From positions 373,472 through 417,603 of the forward strand of contig NW_019091504.1 in NCBI RefSeq assembly GCF_001949145.1: a stretch of DNA of 44,132 nucleotides. The letters run 5' to 3'. Positions within the stretch are counted from its first letter, which is position 1, and each line of letters starts with the position of its first letter. Below, piece after piece: positions 33,331-43,900 of this stretch. A model generated the notes under the pieces. The model had not been told where the DNA came from. It made no database searches and was given only the letters and a program-made list of their open reading frames with translations. This DNA comes from Acanthaster planci. Taxonomy: Eukaryota; Echinodermata; Asteroidea; Valvatida; Acanthasteridae. The position numbers and the translations under genes were made by a program.

Positions 33331-34743
33331 GATTTCAATGTTGTTTCCTGACTGCATGTGTGTACCTACGTACAGCACGGCACTTCGACTATGTACAGTA
33401 CACGAACATGTACCAATTTCAAAAAGCCACTTCGCACATGGCTGGCCGGTCATGCAGCCTCAAGCCTCGCAGTGCTGCCAAGAATTTATGTCTCTATGAA
33501 ATACGGACCCATTCAGAGTAATGTGCATGCGTATATATGATAATTAGGAGAATGGCCAGTCATGTGACAGGAATTAACCAATAACAGGTAAGAGTCTGAT
33601 TTTTACGGGGTCAGATTTTTGTGGACACCGGGCATTCACGCAAAGTGGCTGTGGCGAAGCGCGAGCTCGCGCCAGCACTCTTCACTGGTTCCCTCCTTTG
33701 GTTACGCAAAGAGAATTCAGGTTTTGTGGGAATCCGCGAAATTAGTTCCTCGTACATTTCGAAGGGTCCCAAAGCATCGTGTAAATGGAATTGTTTCAAC
33801 GAACTAATTTCACTAAGTTAAAGGGAAGTTTTGAGCGTCGCGGTCAACTAACATTTACCCCCCTACAACTTTCCCCCCAAATTTTATTCCATTTTTACAG
33901 TAAACTCGGAGACCACAAATTTGAAGGTGAAAAAAAAACGGAAAGATTCCCATGCCTCATACAAGTTAATGCAAGTTTGCACAAGTTTGGCGTAGAGTTC
34001 ACTTTAATTGATATGCCTGAAAACTTGTTGGGTCATGGCATAGGTGTTGGCATAATGGCCCAATGTTGGCAAGCCTTTCTCTTTGCTACTACGAATTCAG
34101 CTTTGCTGGTTTTTGATTTGAAATGATTGCCTTTACAATATGCTCTGGGCACAGTACATGAGATGGCCTGTTTTTACAAAGCAACAATATCATTTTGATC
34201 GGAACTTGTCGCATGCTCAGCAGGTTCACATATACAACCAACTTCTGCTGCTATGTTCAGTCTTCACGCTTGTAATGGAAGCCAAGTTAAAAGTCTTTCC
34301 ATCATCCAGCATCCTCGTCGTCACTGAGCAGGTGCTTCTAGTCAGCACAGATAAGGCCAGGTCCAAAGAACTTACACGCAGCTGCGACTTGACACTATAT
34401 GAAGTGGCTGTTACCAATATAATGGCCTCGTGTGTAACTTTAAGCCACATCCAAGTATTTCAAACACTGCACAGAAATTCACCAGTCCAAATATCACATG
34501 ACATGAAGTGGCTGATAGGTTTTAAACTAATACCTATCATTAAGAGAATCTATGAAACAACTGTTTTGCTAAACAGCTCAATAAAAATGGACCCCGGTGA
34601 AAGCGAGACTAGTTTGCTAGTGTGGGCCCAAGTAAGACCACTCAATACATAAGTTTTAACCAGAGATATAAGCGCTTTGAGCATAATGTGATTGTCTACA
34701 AAGGTTTGACATCTAGTGATAACAAAGTCAGACTCTGACTTAC
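33331..34743. other. Region between transposon fragment and centlein exon
   Basis: Positions 33600-33790 are CpG-dense for this window and include the 14-bp palindrome GCGCGAGCTCGCGC (33659-33672). An open frame of 170 codons on the plus strand (34140-34652) is the longest unexplained one in the window; it has no signal peptide, repeat or domain that I recognise. This interval should be within or just 3' of centlein on the other strand. Confidence 0.4.
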
Positions 34744-34929
34744 CTTGACGAAGTCTTGGAGTTCAGCGTTCTGTGCCTGAGTCTTCTTGAGCTTGCTCTT
34801 GGCTGCTTCCAAGGCCACCTCCGTCTGCCTCGCAAGCTGCTTCAGTTGCTGTCCAGCAGTCACCTCTAGCTCAGTGGAGATGGTCTCTGCCTCAGCTAGC
34901 TTGACGTGAGCATCTTGTAAGGACTTTAC
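34744..34929 (-). CDS. Centlein exon (last one found)
   Basis: It is 186 bases, in phase at both ends, with acceptor ACTATCCAG and donor GTAAGT. It encodes VKSLQDAHVKLAEAETISTE through KKTQAQNAELQDFVK. The human block is SRISETESAMAEIETAASKQ through FTTFVK. The strong donor means the reading frame continues further left. The intron before it is the longest here (2,429 bases). Confidence 0.93.
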
Positions 34930-37900
34930 CTGGATAGTGTGCAACATTATGGAATAGGGAACTACTCAGAAAACGTTCCAATAATTTACCAAAACAGCTG
35001 GTCTCAAAAAAGTGTTGGTTTATTTAGCAAATCAAGGTGCGTGGTGGGGGAGACACAAATCCTTGATCTAGGAAGCAAAATACACTTGAGTGTTTGCAAA
35101 TTATTTATCCCTAAAAGACCAAGAGTCAGTGCTGTATTTGAGTCCATCACAAGTCCTTGTAAGTCCATCAAAGTCCATCACAAGTCATTCAGTCTTAACC
35201 ACTTTGAGCTGAATTCCTGGTACCGGAGATCTTAGGTTTATACGCAAAGCCGGGGTGCCCGAAATCAGACAAAAGAGCTGGTCCTTGGAATAAAAGACCA
35301 TACTCGGAACATATGACCAACCTACCAGGAATTGCCAACATTTTTTCAGTTGTCAATAGCGGAGGTAATCCATCATTGTTTTGAAACAGTATACCACTAT
35401 TTCTGGCATTCAGTGCGACCGAATTACGACTGGGGACAAAAGTACCCCAGCGCCTCAGGGATAAGCAATGCAATACTGCTGTGCGCTAATCTGGTCACAT
35501 TTGAAAAGACACCAGCAGCACACTGGGTCAGTTTTGAGAACAAAAGAAAATTACATAACACCGCACAATCTGGGCTCTCTTTATAAGGCGGCAGGCATGG
35601 CTGAAATACTCGGGCGTCAATGGAGATTGCCTGTCAGATTAGAGTAGCCACCAGACAGTCATTCATGTTGGCGTAAATGTCCAGTAAATGAAGTTATGAA
35701 TTTTTGAAGAATTTTGAAAACGAAAAATCTTGAAAATCCAGCGGGAACTTGTCATGCAACTTCAATTTAGACCCCGCAGCATATGGTTAAGCCAATTCAC
35801 AAGCCATTCACATGAGCAGTGACAAATGCATTCTTTTGTCAGTGTTCACCCTGTTACTTATGAATGGCCTTGTGAAGGGACGGGGCCATTCTATAAATTA
35901 GGGGTTCATTTTTGTCTGTCTCCCTGTCACATCTGACATATGCTTTTATAAGTTCAGAACGCATTCTCTTCTGATTAATTAATGCAAATTACCTGCCAAA
36001 CAAATAGAAATAATTTCAGAGATATTTCCAAAATTACTCAGGTCACGTGTAACAAGGACAAAAAAAAGTCACATTTTTAGACCCCGTTCAAAGATGCAAG
36101 GGATGTATTCATTCCATGGTCTTGGAGCCAAGTGGAAAGGCTGATAGTATGGCGCCCTCTTGAGACTGAATTTATAGAATGACTGCCACGAGACAGGCTT
36201 TTTGGGCCATCTCACAGCCAGGGATGACAGGTGTTTCTACCCCTATCCCCTCCCAACTTTGTTAGGTTTAAGGCTGATTTTTTACCAGAATTTATTCAAA
36301 TTAGCTGACAGTCTCCCACATCTATCTGGAGGATAAAGTTAACGGTTAGGCTGATCGCATTAGCCATCTGTACTACTGATGAATCACAATATTTACCAAA
36401 GTGCATGATGAGATAGAATGAGGTCATCGGTGCATATAGTGTACTTCACCAACCAGTATAAGGGGCCATTACTGCAGCGGTACAATGCTCATGGACAGGT
36501 GGTATGACTGCATTACATGCCACTTTGATCAATAAGGTGTCGTGATCTGCCAAATGCACGCTTGCATCGAGCTGAAGGATGTGCATGTGAGTGCGGCGCC
36601 ACCCTAGTTATGGTGTCTAATTGGATTAGTTTATATTGCCTTACACTGCCAGAAGCGTAAACAAGTACACTTATCCCTGTTTTCAAATGGCTGTCTTTTT
36701 GTATCAATTACTTTAAATCTTCCAGGGAATAAGATTGCCCTCATCACTTTATTGTGATCGATCATATATCTTCCATTTCCCTTACTCGTGGCATACAATA
36801 GACCGATTGCGCCTGCAAAGTCACATGACCTAAAGTGGGTATTAAATATCAACAAACACAGCATCCACCAAAAGCAAAGTGTTTCATAAGTATCATTTAC
36901 CAAAAATAAAGCCAACGGTAGGTACCATACTCAGACTACTGATGTGCTGGGTACCACACTGCAACTTGGCTGTATTGTTTGTATATGTAAACAACACTCA
37001 AAACACACGTTGTTATGGGGTTGATACCCACTACAACAGGTCACGTGATTCAGCAGGTGCAATCGGTCTTTTGGACAGCCATGCACAACACAACAACGAC
37101 CCCTATTCTATCCCACCATGCACTGCAGCAAACACTGTGACACATCATCAGCACACAGCGCTAATTCACACAGGACTTTGTCCTTCAGTGGTGTAATTCT
37201 TACTAACTATATGTTCCGGATTTTGAACAAATGTACTTGGGTGGGACTAGAACCTCTAACCTGCTTTTTGCTGCAGAGGTCTTACCATTCAATCATCAAG
37301 CTTACCAGTGTTGACTGACCAATAACACCTGTCTAATGGAAGTGTTATACTCTATTACCTTCCTGTCCAGCTCTGTCTTGCATTTCATGTACAGCTGTTC
37401 ATAGTGTCGCTTCTCCTTGCTGACAGTGGACAGCTGTTTCCTGATAGAGTCAATCTCCACTCTCCTCTTCTCGTTTGTCTCAGTCAAAGCTGTGATTCTG
37501 TCCTCCAGTATTTCCTGAACACAACCAAGTTGGAAAAGTTTAAAGCCATCAAGTGATCCATTGAGCCCTATTCACAAAGCAAATGGACAACACTAGCCAT
37601 TATGATGTTGCTCAACATTTTAAAGGGTATCTGCAACAGATTTTTGCAGGTGACCTAGTAAGGTCCTGATGAATTTCAGGCATAAAGTTTGTACGCTTGT
37701 GAAAATGATAACAAAAATAGATGACCCCTAACTTTATACTTTTCCCTGTTTTTTCTCTGTTCTTGAACTATAAAGCACAGCCGTAAGGTCAAGAAACTCT
37801 GGGGGACTAGAACGGTATTATGACATCATCAAATCACTAGATCTACTTGCCCCCCTCATCAACACATTTTTTTTTTAGAGTGAGCATTCTTGCGGAGGAA

Positions 37901-40900
37901 CTGAACTCCAAAGTTGATGATTTTTTTATAAATGTGAAGAGAGCAATGACCAATTCCGTGTTAAATAACCATTTTACATCAAAGCAATGTGATTGATCTT
38001 TAAATGCTGTCACTTACCGTCGCCCTTGTTGCTACTTTGTTATCGCTGTCAATGGATCTGGCTCGAGCTTTCAGATCATCTATCAGTGACCTTTTCTGAC
38101 TGATGTCTCTATCTTGTCTACTGACCCTGAGGACAAGAAGTACAAATCAAAGTTAATTCATACGATCAGTTGTTATCTCCAAATGTTCGTCATACTCAAT
38201 TATTTTGAATTTCCTTATTATTCATTTATTTCATTTCATTCATTCATTTATTATTATTAGTCTATGTAAAAAAACAGAAATTTACTTTCCACTGGTATAT
38301 TACAACAATCAAAAACTAAAAACTTAACAAATATTTTGAAAATACAAATGGTAAAAAACCAGTCACAAACTGACACAATACACCTCAACCTCAAAATGAC
38401 CGAAAATCACACTACGTTTAAGATACTAAGCATACAATTACTGAAGACATTCCTACAGCCTAACTTTTGAATGGCATTCCAAGAAGAGATATTTAAAAAG
38501 AAACAGAAAGCAGTACGAGCGCTGGAACCCCCATAAACAACTCCTTAAAGATGCTACAGTGGGAGACTCGCTTAGTAGACGATAGATTACATAACAGTAA
38601 CAATGAAAACGTAAAATGTACCGTTTTTACATTGCTATTGAAAGCATGGATGGCATTTTGAATGAAAGACTGTCTGAAACGACGAGTTGCCTTAGGAACA
38701 CACAGTCGAATACCATTAGCAAGATGGAATTTCAGGCTATTCATGGTGAAAGACAGCAACAGGTGGAGGGGGGCTTGCGGTAGCACCATGCAAAGGAACA
38801 TATCTCTTATGAGTAGGTGTGGTTCTGAAAAGAACCAGGAGTATACTCAACGTTTCGGACTGCGTGCTCAGTCCATCATCAAGAGACACTCCTGGTAGTT
38901 TTCAGAACCACACATACTCATAACATTCCTTCGCATGGTGCTACTTGAAGCCTTTCCACATAAAAGATAGCAAGTTGAGACAACGTAAAAACCAATGGTG
39001 CTCACCACCATGCAGCGCCCTAATAATACACATCTCTTAGAAACTGACAAAGATTTGAAAGTCATTTCAATACAATACAGATAAAGCAATGGCTACCTAC
39101 TTTTCTTGGAGAGCTTTCACGGTTACATCTCTTGCCTCCAAATCTGCCTTGAGGGATTTTATGATAGTAGCTTGACGAGACACCTCACCTGACTGAGCCT
39201 GATAAAAAAGAAAATCTTTGCATAAACCTTTCCACTGTTTCCCAAATATCTCCCAAAATAATCTACAGTTATTTTCAACTAGGGACATGAACTTAAGGTG
39301 TTTGGTCCAGGGTTCCACACAACAAAATAAAATAAACTACAGTTTATTTTCAACTAGGGACATGAACTTAAGGTGTTTGGTCCAGGGTTCCACACAACAA
39401 AATAAAATAAACTAGGGACATGAACTTAAGGTGTTTGGTCCAAGGTTCCACACAACAGAAATACTTAGTATGTAAGCAACTCTACATACATTCAACTGTT
39501 GCTTACTCATTTATAGCAAACAAAAAAGAAAATTAGTATTCAGCTGAACTTAAAATTAGACGTTTATTTCTCTATTTTATTGGCCAAGTTCGATTTGTAC
39601 ACAGATACTTTCTGCACTTTCCACATTCACTGTCCCTGGATCATTTCCCCAACCACTAGGTTTAAATCAGATTTTACTTCCAAGAGTTCTTCTTCTCAAC
39701 CTCAAACTTTTGTTTTCACTTAAAGGATGTGAGTGGCACAGGGATGGAAAGCCTTCTGTTTATCGATTCAGACAAGTTTTAAACCATTTGGCTATAACAT
39801 TGGTAGTGACCAAATGTGTATCCTATCGGGGAGTTGAACGAATCTGGACTAACCTTGAGTCTGGTTTCCATCTGTTTGCGTTCCGTCTCGGCCTGTTTCT
39901 TGAATTCTGTCTCTCCTTCCTCAAGCTGTTTCTCAAACAGTGCCCTTCGCTGGTTGCTCTCTTCCAGCTCAGAGGTTAACCTCTGCCAACCAAAACATGC
40001 TTTAATAAATTCCTCTTTTGGGGGGCAGGGGTGAACGTCAGAATTTAATATTATGGGATTTGGTTTACCGATATAATTCTTTTTATCAACACTTTCAAAG
40101 CTTACTGATGACCTTGACCAATGTTGTAGTCGAGACAACTTACGACCTACAAAAGACCAACACAAGACGTCCAGTCTGTATTCAAGCCACAAGCTATTCA
40201 ACTGAACTACAACAAATCCAGTGCTTATTTCCTGCTTTTTCTTCTTGCATATGGCACACACAGCCTACAGTGTCAGGTCAAGGGTAGTTATTATCCAGGT
40301 CACCCTTGACCTGACACTATAGCTTTGTGTAGCTATCTAGTCAAGGGGAGCATGGAGCTAGCTGGGTCCTACCTGGACGGTTTGTCTCGACATCTTGAGG
40401 CGTTGATTAGCCAGGTTAAGATCTGACTGTAGCTGCTCTGTCAACTCTTCCTGTTCAGTCACAGTCCGCTGTAAGGACGTCTTAGATTCCTTCAGCAAGG
40501 ACACCTTAACAAGACATAGCGACTGAGTTCATTACCTATTCTGTTAACATTCTATGGCTGTGTACATAAAAACTTTTGTTGTTCATGAATACATGTGGCA
40601 CTGCCGGTACATTCCACCACGGACTCTTTAGAAATTCTGTCCTTCAAAATATTCATCTCTACCTTTACTCAGCAGCACAAGGTTTCAATCTAATAGCATT
40701 TCAAATGGCAAAAGCAGGTGACGTTAAAAAGCTAACTTACAAAATATGGGTGTACTATGTTATCCAATGCAGACAAAATTAGGAATTAAATATCAAGAAA
40801 TATATAAAAATGGAGAATAAACACATCACACAGTTTGGCTTGGTTTTGTGCCGAAGAAGTAAACCAGATTTCCCTGATGTTTTAGATCACCTGTTGTTGT

Positions 40901-43900
40901 AGTGAGGTAACTCTTTGCTTGAGGCTGGCAAGGGAAGGCCCACTGGCGCCTGCCCCTTGTGACCTCCGACTGATGTTGCGAGCCAATCTGGTCAGGGGAA
41001 CATGAGGCGAGGTACCAACATCTCTCAGCTCAGTGTCTGCAAGAACAGGTAAGCAACAAGTTGCTGGATGAGGCTATGTCTGACTAGGGTACTGGCTAAG
41101 GCTTGTCACAATAGTATGCCACTGACAAAGCAACAGCCACAGCCAAAACACATGATATGATTAGGACAAGACCAAATGTTGACCGAACCTAATAAAATAG
41201 CCGCAAGTCACCAGAGCCACTTTTGACTTAAAGGCCTTAGAATGAATCTTGCATAGTATAAATCAATAGGAACCTATAACACTTAACATCCTCATGATGC
41301 CCATTGCTATCAGGATGCTAAAGTTAAAAATGGCTTTTGAATTCATTCTGCAGAGGTGAGATTGAAGGAAAATAAAACATCCACCAAAAATCATAAATAG
41401 CGTAGGGTGTAAAAATGCATTTCCCCAAAATACCTTTTGCTTGTGATCTACATCAACTTTTAAGTATGAAAGCATTTTAACAGCAAACATGGGATTTTCC
41501 AGACTTTGAAAGAGATGGAAAAAATCCTGAAATTAGGGAAAATCCTAACCAATCTCACCCCTGATTCTGTGTGATCCAGTCTTCAGTGTCCAATCAGAAG
41601 GGTAAAAATGTGAATCCTCATTCTCCATACCTGATTGCTCTGTGAGAGTATTATCCGTCATGGTGCTACAACTAGCTGTGGAGTTAGGTGTCACGCTGCT
41701 TATAACATCATCATTTATGAGGTATTCACCAACGCCAGCATCAATCATACTAGCTTGGAGAACTAAATGGGAACACAGCAAGTTCACATCATATTAAATA
41801 AGGACAAAGGCATCAAAATCATAGTAACTCAAATGTTTCTTCAAGTTTTCATCAGACCCTGGAATGACAATTATCTCAAATTATGAAACTTTTAGAGCTG
41901 ATTTTACACTTTGAAAAAGAATTTAAAGCCTACCCACACCTAAGAGCATTTGGTCAATTTTAATATAGCTTGTTCTATGGACAGTTTACCTTGTTTTTAT
42001 TCTTAATGTGACTGGCAAATTTGGGGAGGAAAAATTGTTGCGCAAAGAAAATATACCTCTCTCTGTTTGTGTCGCTACTGACTTCAGAATGACGTCTCTG
42101 ACGGGGTTGTCTTCATATGCCTGGGCCATCCGACGCAGGTGTTTCTGAATAGACAAGAGCTAAATACAAAAATGGTAATCTGTAACTCTGTGATCAGATA
42201 GCCTATTGAGAATGAACAGTCCGTTGAAAAATCAATCATTCAATCAATTTATTAGAGACTGATTAAACTTTCAAAACCTGTTATGTGCTTAGAACAAAAA
42301 AGCTAATTTCTTTGAACTAGTTTGAATTAGATTCGAATTAGATTCATCATCAGATGTCAGTGAACAAATCTAAATGCAATGCCTTTATTTTCATTGGACA
42401 AGTTCTGACAATCAGTCTTCTGATTCAATTCAAGTGAAAATACACATTCCTTGGGGTCTTTGTGAAAAGAAGCTTATCTGCATGTTGAGCTTAATCAGTA
42501 TCAAAAACCTCATCGCAACGACAACCTAAGATATCATTTTGTTTCTGAGATAATAGTTCAATTATTCTGATCAACCTATCTCAGCCAGGCCTACCTGTCT
42601 TGCAGATGGTGATAATTTGTCAGAGCCCCTACGTCTTCGTCTTGGTGTGTGGAACATATCCGCAGAGCGAGATGTCTCCACGATCTGCTGGCCCAAACTT
42701 TCAAGGGAGGTACTTTCCTTCGGACTGATAAAATGGAACGGAAAACATTAAAAATACAAATTTAAGTGCAACCAATCCTCCTCAAAGCAGGCTAACCATA
42801 CCACAATTCCGGCTTGGGGTGATAGCAAAAATGATTACAAGACTAACGATCTGTAATACAAGATGACAAAGCAACATGACACACTCTTTCTACAGAGTTT
42901 GTTTCCTGATCATACTTGTTCTCGTGAGAATTAAAATATCCAGAGCTTGTGTCTATAATCCTTTTACACATTTACAACCATAATTTTCTTTTAAAAAAAT
43001 TAATAAACCCTACTGGCTACCTCTCAATGCAACAACAAAATTTAGTGTCAACAGCCTTACATTTTGAAAAAAATACTGATCAAAATGTGTTGACTGTTTT
43101 ACCTGTCGGAGTTATTCATTTCGTCCCAGTCGTCACTGCCAAACCCAGGGAAAATGGAGCTCATTTCTTGTATTGATCGATTCAGAAGAGCCTGGTGCTG
43201 AGGAACAGACAACCGGGGGGGAAACATTTTTGCAATACATCATGTTTGAAAAAACAACTTTGATTGTCCAAAAATATTGTTCGTATGGATGGGGAGACTG
43301 TGGTGAAGCAGAGCAGAGTTCCATAGGTCAATGGTTACCATAAACTCACAGGTAGTACATGAGTTCAAACCCTATCAAATTTGGGTCACGGTGCTTGTGT
43401 TCCTGGGCAAGACATTTTAGGGAGCGTTTCATAATTGTTGAAGGCGGTATTTACTGTGGTACCACTGTTTTTTTTAGCGGCACCGCACTAGTTACCCGAA
43501 AGGGCTTAATGCTGGTACCGCAAAAAACAGCGGTACTGCAGTAAATACCGCCTTCTGTAATTTTGAAACGTTCCCTAATTAGGATTGCCTCTTCACATCC
43601 TTTGTCTTTACCCATAAGTGGTGTCATGGATCAACTCCGTAATAATTGGGAAGCACTTTGAGACCTTTGTATCAAGTACAATATAAGCATCCTGTCGAAT
43701 ACACTTTGTAATTGCTGTGGTATTTCAACTGATTCCGAGATGATACCAACCTCCTTGGTCATCTTACTCCTTCTGAATGACATCCCTCCCACCGTGTGCC
43801 TCTGCCTCTGCTTGAGGTGCTTCAGCTTCTTCTTGAGATGGTTGATAGTTCCTCTGAGTTCTAGCATCTTGGATTCTTTCTGGGCTTCAACGGCTCGTTG

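Larger units (their letters stand above)
34930..37358 (-). other. Long centlein intron carrying mobile elements
   Basis: This 2.4-kb intron holds a terminal-inverted-repeat element (36799-37071) and a tRNA-like SINE head (37240-37306). Short AAGTCCATC repeats lie at 35141-35190. Several unrelated open frames in it are not supported as genes. Confidence 0.8.

Noticed and set aside
34207-34395. Minus-strand frame with LDLALSVLTRS and MLDD as a possible last exon of centlein
   Set aside because: The likeness to the human block LAASILNISRSDLEEILD needs a gap and lacks the key acidic residues. No pyrimidine tract precedes it, and the region joining it to the FVK end is missing.
37240-37306. A functional tRNA gene on the minus strand
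   Set aside because: B-box-like sequence is present but the T stem has three mismatched pairs and the acceptor stem does not close; a SINE remnant is more likely.
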